Positions 1-13,118 of a stretch of 64,000 nucleotides of DNA are shown here, piece after piece. The stretch comes from Nymphalis io. Taxonomy: Eukaryota > Arthropoda > Insecta > Lepidoptera > Nymphalidae. Numbering within the stretch: position 1 is the first letter of the stretch; each line of letters starts with the position of its first letter. The position numbers and the translations under genes were made by a program. The stretch lies in contig NC_065897.1 in the NCBI RefSeq assembly GCF_905147045.1, positions 2,929,001 through 2,993,000 of the forward strand, written 5' to 3'. Below the pieces are notes generated by a model. That model was not told where the DNA came from and made no database searches. It saw only the letters and a list, made by a program, of their open reading frames with translations.

Positions 1-1871
1 TGTGTCAATTGTTTGGTGTAAAAAATTATTGGTGAACTTTAAAAAAAATCATTATTGCTCTCGTGTATTGGCGCAGCATAAAATTATGTTTGCTTTTATT
101 ATTATTAATATTTTATAAATGACTTTCTTATGTAGACCAAATAACCATAGACTATTTATAAGGTTTTTCCCCTTATATTCCGTAAACCGATGACAAAAAC
201 TAATCCTTAAAAATACCGTTATTTTGCTTTACTTCACGTCATCAACTGTTTGAAACACAAAACTCTTATCTCGCACTCGAAACATTATCGCGCTAACTAT
301 TTTCAGTGGGATTTAAAGACATGTATTTTGTAAATATTATGATAAACTCGACTAACTTTTAACTCATTTATTTACGGATAAAATATGACAATAGCTTACA
401 TTTTTGTGGTAATTTACTCTTTCTCTAACTGGTCTCATTTAAGTAATTAACTGACCTTTTGTGTAAAGTCTTCAGTTTTGAATTTTAATTCGTAAACTTT
501 TTTTTAAACTTAATTTTTTAGTTAGGTTTAGTTATAACCGCAATCGCCTCTCGTCTCTCTCGAATATTTGGTATGCATTGGACTTAGTAACTATAAACCA
601 TAAAATACATCAAAATATACTTTATTCAAGTCAGCTTTGTACAATCTCTTTTGGATCGTCATTTGATTTTTAACAATGTATTGTTAGGCAACTATTATTT
701 TTATTATATTTTTCCGGGAAACCCGTTACACAGGTTTAACTTAATATAGGCTCCTGTCTCTCTTCCTATTTAATATTATGATTTGTACAATTATAATGTA
801 ACACGTGTTTTTGAGGGAGAAAATAAATAAATATTATTATTATTATAACAAAATGTTTAAATTTATTAATAGGCCAAGTTAAAAATATCTGGAATTTTAT
901 TATAAAAACGAATATCTTGCTGAAGGAAGAATTTAATGAACTAGCGGAGTCGAAAATTTGGAGTTTAAGCGTATCCTTACTTCTCGTGTTTATACAGTTA
1001 TTATCACTTAGTTATTGTGAGTATACATAATATTATTGTTTATTAAACATCGACTACCAATTGGCAACGGCAAATAATGTACGCTACGCTAATAAACGCC
1101 TATGTGAAATCAATAAAAATAATAAACGTACCTATGGTTTAATTCCGTAGAAAACCTTAAATGTTACCATCAAATAAATAACTTTAATAAAATAAATATC
1201 GAGTGTTATTGTTTCATGGCTATCGTAAAACGAAACGTTTCAAGAGGATTGGATGAGACGGAAGGAACTATCCAATCTTGATTAAAAATCGATCGCACTT
1301 ATTCATGATTCAAGAACGAGAGCAATATATGTTATGCTCTTATTTAATCGGAGTTAGCGATCTTTGATTCGTTATCTTAAATAGGTTATTGAAAATGGCC
1401 ATGTAATACCGAATAAAGTTTAAAATCCGATAATTTATTTAATATGGTATTTAGTTCAACGAAACGTTCAGCATTCCTGCGTTGATTGATTTATTACAGA
1501 CTTAGAATTTCATTTTTAAAATGAGTCCTTGTTAGGTATAGATTGCTAGTATCTACTCAAAATTCGTTAACGGTAAACCAAGTCGCAAATTTTACGGAAA
1601 TTATACTTTATATATAAATAAGGAAAAAAAGATAGTATATCATGCACCGATAACAAGACTCCCACTGTCTTAATTTATATATGATCTGACTTGCCTCCTT
1701 TTTTGCAATAAAAGTTATCATTTTAATTGGGAATAAAAGTATGAACAGCCATCATGTTGTGAGTCGCTATATATAAGCAAATAAGTACAGAGCAGACTTG
1801 TTTCAACTGAAATCGTAAAAAATAATCAACTTTTTTATCTTTCCTTCAAAAAGTCATAAAATATTATTATT
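1..1871. other. Gene-free AT-rich stretch
   Basis: No open frame with coding character, no tRNA-like box and no recognisable repeat could be supported here. The base composition is strongly AT-rich, like the introns elsewhere in the window. It may be intron of the gene whose first exon lies at 4387-4478 on the minus strand. Confidence 0.5.
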
Positions 1872-1878
1872 TATATCG

Positions 1879-2189
1879 CAAGCCGAGATGGCCTAGTGGT
1901 TAGAACGCGTGAATCTTAACCGATGATCGTGGGTTCAAACCCGGGCAAGCATCACTGAATTTTCATGTACTTAATTTGTGTTTATAATTCACTCGTGCTT
2001 GACGGTGAAGGAAAACATCGTGAGGAAACCTGCATGTGTCTAATTTCATTGAAATTCTGCCACATGTGTATTCTACCAACCGCATTGGAGTAGCGTGGTG
2101 GAATAAGCTCCAAGCCTTCTCCTCAAAAAGGGACAGGAGGCCTTAGCCCAGCAGTGAGACATTAACAGGCTGTTACTGTACTTTTACTG
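1879..2189 (+). mobile_element. SINE family 1, near full-length
   Basis: A tRNA-derived SINE. The head starts gccgagatggcctagtggtt (A box) and carries the B box gggttcaaacccgggc. The body reads through the cgtgaggaaacctgcatgtg and ccaaccgcattgg blocks to the tail cagcagtgagacattaacag. A short direct repeat tatatcg flanks it (1872-1878 and 2190-2196). The same family recurs about ten times in the window on both strands. Confidence 0.85.
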
Positions 2190-2196
2190 TATATCG

Positions 2197-4386
2197 TCAA
2201 GATTGTCATAAATTAAATTAACATAAACGAGTTTATTTAATATTTGAAATTTATAGCACATTATGTAAAGAAGAGATGATATTAGATATATGTTTAGAGT
2301 TAAACACGCTAACATAAACAAATATAGAATTTACTAGACTTATCTTGAGGACTAAAACAATTCTAATAAATTAAGCCCTAATATGTACCTTAACTTATCT
2401 GTATTTACATCAAATAATCCATAGATTTAGCATTTTTAGCATTTGTCCACACCGACTTAATTATGCTTCATAAATTTTCTAAGCCGTCAATTTTACTTTT
2501 AACGTGCACATTGTTAAAGATTTTAGCCTCTAGTACTTGTATTAGACGTACAAACTTGTTGGTGTGTGTACCAAGTTTTTTAACGGGGTCCTTTGTACCA
2601 AGTACCAACTTTCTGACATTGTTTTTTTTTTAAATATAGTTTTTAAGAACAAAATTATAGGTAGGTAGAATATTTTTACGCTTTTGTATGACTATAAACT
2701 GTTTATTTCAAATACTAACTTTTAGAGAGACTGTATCAACGTTAACGGGCGACTATCTAACATCATTGGTCTCACTTCTTCACTTTTCTAATTTGACATT
2801 TATTTCTACATAGTAGAATAACATTGGCCGAGAGCTTGATCAATCTACGGTATTCATAATGAATTTGTGAAATAACCGTGTTTTGAATGTCCGCGAATTG
2901 TTATAAAAATGATGGAAGTAAAATTAAAGTGTGCATAAGTAGCTTTGCATTATAAATGAAGTATATAGTCAATAACTGTTTGTTTCATTATACAGTTATT
3001 AACAATTCGCATGTAATACGTACCTAAATCAACGGCTTGTTTATCACTAATACTTCTTCGAATGGAATAAACTATACACAGTAATTGCTTACTAACTTTC
3101 TGAACGTATGTTTGTATAACAACGCTTTGCTGTACATTTTACCGCGAGATTACAGCATGAAATTAAGCATATAATTAATGAACCGGCTAACAAATAATAA
3201 TCAGAATAATTTTCAGAAATTCCACCCAATTTCTTTGGTAATGGTATTAAAAGCGAAATATACTATCAATTAAATAATTTAGAATATGTTTAAATAATAA
3301 TAGTAGTATTTTTTATATATGATATAGGGAATATTAAATAATATTATTTACATTATTGTACGCTTAAGTCACATAATAAGGATAATCGTGCGGTACTGCA
3401 AAATACGATTTTTTTAAATAATGTATAGCAATCAATGGAACCTTTTAATTGCTTACTCCTACTAATTTTATACCCGAAAAAAGTATTTTTGATATCGATA
3501 AACAAAATATTAGCTTCCGCCTACGGCTTTACCCTCGTCTATCATGTGTTATATGCCTTTGTGCAAAGCCAGGGTACAAGCAATTCCCATTCCAAATTTC
3601 AACTAATCGATTAAGTAACAAACTTTCTCCAAACTAACATTTCTAATATTAGTAGGATACTTAGTAAGTCTATACATAAGAATGTTATTTTAATATTTTA
3701 GGTACTAAAACCTTTCCATAGATATTTACGTAATATAAAGATCCAATAATCAGTGAAAGAATCATAAAATTCGGTTGCGTAGGTTAATAAAAACGTATAC
3801 TTGAATACGAAATATTCCTGTAACTTACAAGCATTTGTTATCAATAAAAACAAAAATTTAATGTTAGTTGCACAAAACCGAGTAAAACAAAAGAAAAAAT
3901 GCAAACCTTCGTAATAAGAAAATGGCATCTTAGTTCCACGTATAGCGGTCCTTTAGAGTCTTAATAATATAAATAATGTTGAAACCCGATTTGTCCATAA
4001 ATTGAAAAGAAAAAGGTATTAACTCACACAACACTTTTGTATTAGTATCTGTTAAGAAATATACTACATAATTTATTACGATTGCCATAAGAGATTTCAA
4101 TGTCACCAACATGAAAACAATTGATTTAAATGAAGACTTCCAACTGAACGTATTATAGTTAATTTATGATATACTAAAAACTAAAAGATTTATAAAGATA
4201 AATGATCAAATAGTTATATATAATAATCAAATAGATTTGATATTGATGAGCGAATACTTTACATTATTGATTGCACGAGAAAATCACAAAAATGAGGGCG
4301 GACGCGTGCGTGCTGTCTGCTTGTTGCAGTTTAAATGGCAATGGCAATAGTAGTCTGGGTGGCAAGCGATAGTGCAGGATGCATAC
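2197..4386. other. No gene seen; one RTE-like tail remnant
   Basis: AT-rich sequence without a supportable exon. About 3510-3658 resembles the 3' end of a common lepidopteran non-LTR (RTE-like) repeat. It starts near tagcttccgcctacggcttt, a decayed form of the block seen at 44190, and ends aatattagtaggata. The short open frames here have no coding character. Confidence 0.4.
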
Positions 4387-4478
4387 CTGTCGACCACGAG
4401 CGACATGGTGCGTTGCAACGCGATGAGCACGCCAGCGCCCCCGTCGCCTCCGTCTCCGCCTCGCTTCTCCATCGACAT
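4387..4478 (-). CDS. First coding exon of an unrecognised gene (partial)
   Basis: On the minus strand an ATG at 4478 opens a GC-rich frame of 30 codons plus 2 bases, ending at a good splice donor (ACAG|GTATGC). The peptide starts MSMEKRGGDGGDGG and continues AGVLIALQRTMSLVVD, a glycine/aspartate-rich head followed by a short amphipathic stretch. An in-frame TAG lies upstream, which supports this ATG. Composition contrasts sharply with the surrounding DNA. No following exon was found down to position 1, so the rest of the gene should lie left of the window. The family was not recognised. That the exon is real is likely; its function is unknown. Confidence 0.5.
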
Positions 4479-4800
4479 CGCTACAAGTACTAGCTAAGCT
4501 ACCACGCGCAAACACATAACACTCATTCAAATTATATATATAGCAAGGCAATAGCAAACATTTTAATATGATTCGGAATACAAGATATACTATATACTTT
4601 AAAACACATGAGTCTTTGACAAGGAAAGTTTAAGCTGAACTAAAATTATAAAAAAATTTACTAAGGAAATAAATATCTGATATGATTTAAATCTAATCAC
4701 AGATAATCTTGATCTGCAACATTGTCAATCAATAATACACAAGTGAATTTTTTTAAATTCTTGCATAAAACTTAGTATTTAATTTTTTTTTTGTGGTTTT

Positions 4801-4994
4801 TTTTTTATAGAATAGGAAGGCGGACGAGCATATGGGCCACCTGATGTTAAGTAGTCACCAAACGCCATTACACTGGCTCACTCACCCTTCAAACCGGAAC
4901 ACAACAATACCAAGTATTGCTGTTTTGCGGTAGAATATCTGATGAGTGGGTGGTACGCACCCAGACGAGCTTGCACAAAGCTCTACCACCAGTA
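4801..4994 (-). mobile_element. SINE family 2 copy with internal deletion
   Basis: Poly-T followed by tatagaataggaaggcggac and the hairpin block ccacctgatgttaagtagtc marks the 3' tail on the minus strand. The left end of the body (attacactggctcactcacc) follows directly, so about 100 bases of the usual middle are missing. The head ends at ctaccaccagt. Confidence 0.8.
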
Positions 4995-6648
4995 AAGTCG
5001 AGTTCATTTCACACTATAAAGAAAGTAATAAAGAAGTTTTTACTAACAGTTTGCCACATCTGCACTAATACATCTGTGCAACCAGAATCCATCTAAAATG
5101 TAGAAAAAGAAAAATTGATAACAAGCACTTATCATTATTTGTTCATGGTTAATATTTGAGCCAAATTTTCTAAGTAGCTTTAGATAACTGTGTTTAACAG
5201 CCTACTGTACTCAATCAACAATTAAAATAGAGCAGTTTGGTAATTGAACAAGGTAAAGCCTTATTCAAAACATAAACACTGAACAAATAAAACATTTAAT
5301 AGACATATTTAGATTATCTTACATTGTTAATCAGGATTGGTATATACCAATAACAGCTACCTAATTTTAAGCAAAACCTTTAAGAATTATTCAATTTGAG
5401 AGAAAAATTAATTTAAGGCAGGCTTCCAATATATTCTGATATCTAGTAATAATTAAAACTGTACTTAAAATAGTGACATAGTTGCATATTTAGTTTTGTA
5501 GAATTTAAATTACAAATGGTATCATTGGAGTCAGATAAGATTGTTTACAAAATTTGTATCCGCAATTAATGCTGGAAAAGAAACTATTCATACTATATTT
5601 ATTTAATAATAAACAATGTTAGTAATTTAATGAATGAAAATTATATAGTAAAGAATAAATTAGGGTATATACACTACTCATTCCAAAAGCAAGTCATGCA
5701 ACTACAATACAACTACTATATTGATTAGTTTAAATGTAAAATAAAAACATATATCTACCCGCAGTGCAGTGCTGTGATGAATTTTAGTGTCGACATAGAC
5801 AAGAGCTACTTTAGCATCTGGAATTTATAAGAATAGCTATTGTAGCATTCTGCTGACCACGCAGATATACTATAACTTATGACTTTTGCAATGAATTGTG
5901 CAATGGCGAAACTTATCATCGAGCATGATATACAAGCGTGAATTATTTTAAATAATACATTTCGACTCACCTTGTTAAGCTGCACATGATTATATGAGTG
6001 ATTTATTTTTTGGAAATCAGCTTATAAGCTTCTTATAAGTTTATATTACACTTCGATCATAGGCATTGTGTAAGCCTGTTAATATTATCCTTAAATAATA
6101 TATATTTATGAGATTTTCGTTATTTATCAACATAATACAATATAAGTTTTACATTAAGTAACAGGGTCAAAGGCTCAAGAATAGGAAAATAATTTATTTT
6201 ACATCATTTTTACTCATTACTCAAGACCAACTGACAGTATATGGCAAAGACAGCTGTGCATTGACAATTGAAATTGACACTTGACTGATGAAAGTGACAC
6301 TGACAAGCTCAGAAGAGTCACATAAAATACGATAAAATTGCAATATAAATAAAAACATTAATATAAAAAAAAACATTATATTATTTTCTTATTGTATAAA
6401 AAACTTTATGTCTCATCTCTGCCGAATATTATTTCAGTTTACTTTCCCCAATTCAACTTTACACGGAATAAATTAATATTTTCACCATTTTACCTACCAC
6501 GTCTTTTTTTAAATAATAAGATACTTACCTGTTATATAAGAAACATTATAAATACAATGGTTCCCAAAACAAAGCGGTACCAGTACCGAGAAACTGAGGC
6601 ACCACGTAATTTATATCATATTCATCGTGTAATAACTATAACTATAGT
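4995..6648. other. No gene seen
   Basis: AT-rich sequence. The 86-residue frame at 6392-6652 is AT-driven and has no recognisable domain. Nothing else could be supported. Confidence 0.4.
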
Positions 6649-6661
6649 TTAATATATATAT

Positions 6662-6993
6662 GACTGCCTCGTTGGTCTAGTGGCTAGATATAAGGTTAAC
6701 CCGGACGTCCTGGGTTCAATTCCCAGGTCGGACCAATAAAGTTATTGGGTTTTTCTGTCCAGGTTTTGTAAGTTGGAAGTGTATGTCCCGTGCCTCGGAA
6801 AACACGTAAAGCGGATGATCCTGCGCCTGAACTCTTTCTGGTCTTGTCGGATTGCCATCGGATTATGAGAGCTAAGAAATAGAGAGCGCACCTGTGTTTG
6901 CACACACACTTGTGCATTATAATAATATGTCCTGCGCAGTTGGCTAATCTCTCTTGAGATTGGCCGCCGTGGACGAAATCGGCCAGGAGGACC
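6662..6993 (+). mobile_element. SINE family 3, full-length
   Basis: A tRNA-like head (gactgcctcgttggtctagt, B box gggttcaattccc) is followed by a body ending in gattggccgccgtggacgaa and ccaggaggacc. The direct repeat ttaatatatatat flanks the element (6649-6661 and 6994-7006), although the flanks are low-complexity. Reverse copies occur at 45.6 and 51.4 kb. The tRNA-like head is part of the SINE and is not a functional tRNA gene. Confidence 0.85.
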
Positions 6994-7006
6994 TTAATAT
7001 ATATAT

Positions 7007-8755
7007 AATATAACTGAAAACACTAGACCAAAATTTGTAAAGTAAATTAATTTGTAAATGTAATTTTTATATATAGAAAATAAAATTAAAATGTTAATTA
7101 TTTTAAAGACAATGAACAATGTTTTGTGATTTAAAATTTAACTCAAGTTTACATTATGGAAATCTGCAAATACTTTACCTTTTCCTGAATCATATAGGTA
7201 TTATACTTACGCAAACTCAAACATTTGATATTTCAATGTGTTGTACTTTTATTCTATTTAAAAACACATCTATAACTTACTACTGAACCTTTAAATAATT
7301 ATTACGCCTTCACAATCATCACTTATGTGTATTTTGAAACCACATTTATTTTATTCTTGTTTTATTTATATTTTAACAATTTTACAAAACATATTATTTT
7401 ACAACTAGTTTTGCTTTGATCCGAATTACGTTAACGATAGCTGGAGGACTCAAAACAAAGTTTTTACTAAGAAAAATTAAAATATAAAATTAATTATATG
7501 AGACAACAGTGATCGATATTAGAAACCGCTATTGAATGAATATATTTTTTAATATAAATCAAAAAGATAAATTATTACAATGCTGAAGCTGTTTTAATTC
7601 GGGGTACAAGTGTATACCTAGCGGCAATGTCGGCGCGACGTCAGCGATTCTCCTTGAGGCTTCGTAGCTGCATGCGTAAGATGCCATGTATGCAATAATG
7701 AATAGCTGCTAACGTAAGCTATCTTTATCCTTATTGGTAATAAAAACACTTCCATGCGAAAGCAATGCAATAAATTTAGGCTGCAATATAAAAAATATTT
7801 TTCGCGCCAATTGAAAAGGTATTTTATTATAGGCCATGTTAATTTTAAAGCGCATATGTAAGCAGAATAAGTCAAACATTGGTTTTAAAAAGAATACACT
7901 TTTGGCGGGAGGCAGCGCAAAATACGGTCAGGCGTATCACTGATATAATTTTTGTAATAATAATTTATAAACCACATTTTAATAAAAGTGTTAAGTCAAT
8001 ATTAGTTATTCAAGTTCTTATATTTTTCCAATAAATGTAATAAAATTCATTTTCTTTTGTTTATACTATATTATTTTAATTTAAGATAAATTATAACTAT
8101 CGCTATAAAATTCATTGGAACGTCACACATGGCACAGATAATAAATATTTTATTTTTATAGAAAGATACTTAGCATTATGCTCAGTATACATTTTACTGA
8201 GACACGAAATACCGTCAATAAAGAAAATATTATAACCTATCAAGAGAAGCCTGCAACAGAAAAAAGGTAATCAAATGGGTATTGCTCGTACCTATGTCTA
8301 ACACATTATGATACTATACTTGATATTATAACATGAAATAGTATCTTTAAAATGTGGTATTTTGTTACCACGTATCAAGTATAAAAAACTAACTTCCATA
8401 GTTACTAGTTTGTAGTACTTTATTAGTTTTGGTATTCAAGCTTGCTTCATCAAAATTGGTTAAGTGACACTCGGGCAGACAGAGTTGCAGTCTTAATGAT
8501 TAACTTATATGTTTTATCCAATTTGATAAAAAGTTTTTATGAAACATATTAATTATTTTTATGACAACGACAATAAAGATTAATTATACAAAAAAATAGT
8601 TAATCTGTACAAAGTTTTAAGGGAATTCCAGCTATTTTATTAGAATAAAACTCAAATTGGTTCGACAGTTATTTTAATTTAAAATTTCAAAAAGCAAATA
8701 CAATAATCTCCGCATGACTCGTCTCATAAAGCTTTACACATAAAGTAGGTGTATC
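7007..8755. other. No gene seen (downstream of Rtnl1)
   Basis: AT-rich DNA downstream of the Rtnl1 polyadenylation signal. No exon, tRNA-like box or repeat end was recognised. Confidence 0.4.
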
Positions 8756-8761
8756 TTTATT
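8756..8761 (-). terminator. Rtnl1: Poly(A) signal of Rtnl1
   Basis: AATAAA on the minus strand about 100 bases after the reticulon stop codon at 8858-8860. It is the first canonical signal downstream of the last exon, giving a short 3' UTR. Confidence 0.65.
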
Positions 8762-8857
8762 AAATACAATAATAATAAATATAACAAACAGTGAGTGAAA
8801 CTCCGGCGCTAAAAGAACTGCGTGTTGGCTGTAGGTGTGCCCTCTCGCTCGCACACT

Positions 8858-11800
8858 CTACTTGTCCTTCTCGCTCTCCACCTTCCTGCCCAGAGGCACG
8901 GCCGCCCGCACCCTGACACGAGACACACGACATTAAAAACTTGAAAAATATATAAACAAATAAACAGTACAAGATTATGTTAATATCTAATAATAATGCT
9001 AATCTTATATTCTCACGAAGTCATCTTTTAAGAACGGAAAGAGTAAACGGAAAGAGGGGAAAAGAGTATGTAAGTAAGTAACAGCCTGTAAATGTCCCAC
9101 TGCTGGGTTAAGGCCTCCTCTCCCTTTTTGAGGAGAAGGTTTATAGGCCGAGATGGCCCAGTGGTAAGAACGCGTGAATCTTAACCGATGAACGTGGGTT
9201 CAAACCCGGGCAAGCACTTCTGAATTTTCATGTGCTTAATTTCTGTTTATAATTCATCTCGTGCTTTTCGGTGAAGGAAAACATCGTGAGGAAACCTGCA
9301 TGTGTCTAATTTAATCAAAATTCTGCCACATGTGTATTCCACCAACCCGCATTGGGGCAGCGTGGTGGAATAAGCTCCAAACCTTCTCCTCAAAAAGAGT
9401 ATGACCTCAGTCAAATATCGCATTGGGAGACGGTTTTAAATATAATTGCAAAAGAGGGGAGTAAAACTAAAGATATATAAAAGTTTACAGTTTTATTATT
9501 ATTAGAAAGGCAGACAAGACAATGAGCCGCGTTAAAAATTATATTTTTATCATCACTGCGCTGTCATACATGGAAACATAAATGTAATGTCCCTCGTGCC
9601 TGTGCCCTTAGACAGGGTCACTCACCTTTCGACAGAGAATTATCTACCGTAGGATATAATATTAAACGTTCCCTGGAATACGCTACGTACTTGGCGGAGA
9701 TCTCGTTGATCTTGGCGCGCGCCAGCTCGAGGTTGGCGTCCACCTGCGGCTTGTTCATCTCATACGCCTTCGGCAACGTGAACAGCGCTATCCAACCTGC
9801 ACAAGGACATGTGGACAGTTACGATGACATCATGTAAACAGCAATCCAGGGGTACCCTTTGGTACAACTACCGGGCTAAAATGTAAATCGAAATATTACA
9901 TTAACGAAAATATAAACGGTCTTTTTATTTGACTTCGTCCGAATCAACCATAGAACGAGTTTTGCATGACAAATTGTAAAATGATATGTGCATTTTAATT
10001 TGAAAAACGTATTTGAAAAATACTAAACGAATAATATTATCGAGTTTAAATTGAAAGATTTATAAAAATACCACCTATCATAAATATTTGCAAAATTTAA
10101 AATCTATAAATACAATGTAATACGACGAAATATAAAGTCACCATCGGCTAACAGTCGTTATGATAGCGACATAATATATAATTTTGCCACACAACATGGC
10201 CACATCTGTTATTGCTTATATTCTCAATACGCTATCGATTACTTCGACACCGAAATTTGTGCCTCGTAACTAAACATGCCAGGTGATCGGATGTAGTTGA
10301 ACATGTACGGCTTTAAACGGAAGTTCTCGGTCCAATATTTAAATGTCCGGTTTGTTCGTTTTTCGTAACTAAGTGCACATTGTAAGGCGATAATATGAAT
10401 GCGTATATCAATGTTAAACTTATGTCTAGAATAAAAAAAAGTTTGTTCTGCTTTTCGCCCTATATAAGGTCGTCAGTATAAATAATGAAAATATTGACAT
10501 TGAAATAATAATACAAATCTCAAATACAAAACAATACTCCTACTATTTTTATTAATAGATAGCTATTTTTATAGAATAGGTAGGCGGACGAGCATATGGG
10601 CCACCTGATGGTAAGTGGTCACCAAGGCCTATAGACATTGCATTGTAAGAAATGTTAACCATCGCTTACATCGCCAATGCGCCACCAACCTTGGGAACTA
10701 AAATATTAGGTCCCTTGTGCGTGTAATTACACTGGGTCACACGCCCTTTAAACAGGAACACAACAATACCAAGTACTGCTGTTTTGCGATAGAATATCTG
10801 TTGAATGGGTGGTGGTTACCCAGACGAGCTTGCACAAAGCTCTACCTATGTGATACCTTCACATATGTAGAGCTTTGTGCAAGCACGTCAACAAATCTAT
10901 AAAACGTAAAATTATAATGTCTTTATATATCATGGTATGTTATATAAACAACATTGAAATCCCGCAAAGAATTACTATCACTGTTTAGTCGAGTGACAGA
11001 GGCACACAAGTTTATACTTATTATTAATGATAATATTAGGTACCTACGATGCAATCTCTTTTGAATAGCATCTCTTCAGCAGGACAAATATCATACTAAT
11101 AGTAAACATCTCCAAGGTACGTATTAAATCGATATCTCACCGAGTATGATAAGCGTAATGCCATTGAAGCAAGCGCCCACATATGTGAGGCACCACAGAA
11201 GCACGCCGAACTTGAGCGAGTCCACCAAGTCCTCAACGAGGAACAATCTGTAAAGCGACAGTTACTTGTTTGTATCAACTCGAAATTTCGAACACATATA
11301 TATTTGTAACCTTCATATATGCTTCTTTTTGTTTTTAATTTTAAATAGGTAGGTGGGCCTATTGGTACATGGGTACTGGTATATGGGTACTCATAGACAT
11401 TGGCAGTTTAAGAAATATTAACTGTCAAAACATCGCCAATACGCCACCAACCTTGGGAACTTAAGGTTTTCCCTTTGCTTACACTGGCTTTTTTACCCTT
11501 CAAACCGGAAAACAACGATAAGTATAATTAGGTAAGTATTGCTGTTTGGTGGTAAAACATGTGATGAGTGGGTGGTCCAGACGGGATAACACTAAGCCCT
11601 ACCACCCTGATGATACAACATTATTATATATTTAAACAGTATTGTACGCGAGGGTAGTAAACATGAGGTGTAACGCTACGCGAGCGGCGCCCGTACCTGC
11701 GCAGCTCCGCGAGCGCGGCGTTGAGGTGCGCGGTGGCGGCGGCGGCCAGCGACTGCGCGCGCTCCGCCGGCACGCTGATGTCTTTCTCGAGCAGCCATCT

Positions 11801-13118
11801 GGAAATATGCAGTAGATTCTTCATAATGTGTGCTCTTATATACCACTGCCTCGTTCTGACGCCTTGATTATATCGCGTTTATAAATTAAGACCTAGTCAC
11901 ATTCAACTAAACTAAATTATCATAATTAAAGACGGCTTTTACAAGCACTTTTTATATGGAATCGTGATCTTCAATATATGATATAACCTGCATGAAAATA
12001 AACGAATACCGTCATCTATATAGTAATTGTATAGTTTTCATCTAAATAAATGCATGTTATTACTTATAAAGTCGGCGTACGAGTATCGAGTATCTTATTT
12101 TAAGTGAAACAATCCAACTTTAAAGTTACGTATCGCATTATACTTATAAAACTATCAAAATAACCCAATATTAACAAAAAGGCCAGTTTTTTATACAAAG
12201 CGATATTGTATAATATTTGAAGATATTTTTAAGCTAATTTCTCCAATACTGTGCAAATTATTTGATTATAATTATAAGCATTCATTTGGTTTTCAATACA
12301 AACACATTTAGGCGTGACCCGCTCTGATGGGAAAGATAATTGGTTAGGTTACTCAGAAAAAATATTAATATTAAAGAAAGCGACCTAGAGAGAGATAGAG
12401 AGAGTATTTTGAACTGAATGTGCAGCAATAAATCAGATGACGTTAGACAGAAGGACTTATTTGTATGCAAAATAAGTGAGGTGATTCAAATTTATTATTT
12501 TTAAATCATAGTTCGATAATCGTACAATCGTAGTCCGCTAAGTAAAATAAATTTAACGAGTGGATCCGAGCTTTTAACTACATACTGATTAAACACAGGT
12601 GTTTGCTCCATCACTTTGTACACAAGACCGAACTATTCCAAGGTATTAGGCATTATGTAACAAAGTATAATCGACATTACAGTTGGATTTATCGTTAATC
12701 CACTTACAACAAACTTACATTTTCTAGATAAAAATAAATATATATTAGCTCTAGCTATATTAATCTTTTGATTAAAACTTATTTTTAGTTTAATGTGACG
12801 AGTATTCAGTTATAAATTTAATATCACACGAGAATTAACATACCAGAGTTCGAACCGGTTTCCATATTTTCGCGTTCGTTTATAACGTTCGATGCTATTT
12901 ATATACTCACTTAAAGGGATGTCCTTCGTTAGTCTTTTGCACGGCTTGCAGGACGTTCTTGTAGATGCGGAAGGCGACAGCGGCTGATAGTGCCAGCAGC
13001 GAGCTGTAGGCCAGCACGGAGACGACGGAGCAGCAAGCGAGGGCCACGAGAAGCGCCAGGCCAGCGCCCAGCGCCGCGCCCGACCGTGCCGCCGACCGCC
13101 AGTAGATCAGAGACTCCA
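8858..13118 (-). CDS. Rtnl1: Shared reticulon-homology-domain exons of Rtnl1
   Basis: Five exons are common to all isoforms. 13118-12911: first hydrophobic hairpin, from the acceptor before TGGAGTCT to GHPFK. 11798-11697: loop, WLLEKDISVPAERAQS. 11247-11141: second hydrophobic region, LFLVEDLVDSLKF to FNGITLIIL. 9796-9691: WIALFTLPKAYEMNK to ARAKINEISA. 8912-8858: VRAAVPLGRKVESEKDK and TAG. The loop exon is Ala-rich and less conserved than the two membrane exons. Exon GC content is far above the introns. Introns within the block contain SINE copies at 9.1, 10.6 and 11.3 kb. Confidence 0.93.

Noticed and set aside
6662..6735. tRNA gene-like boxes at SINE heads (also 1880, 9147, 27.6, 42.2, 51.8 and 60.7 kb)
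   Set aside because: The A and B boxes are followed by SINE bodies and the tRNA arms do not pair fully; they are promoter-bearing SINE heads.
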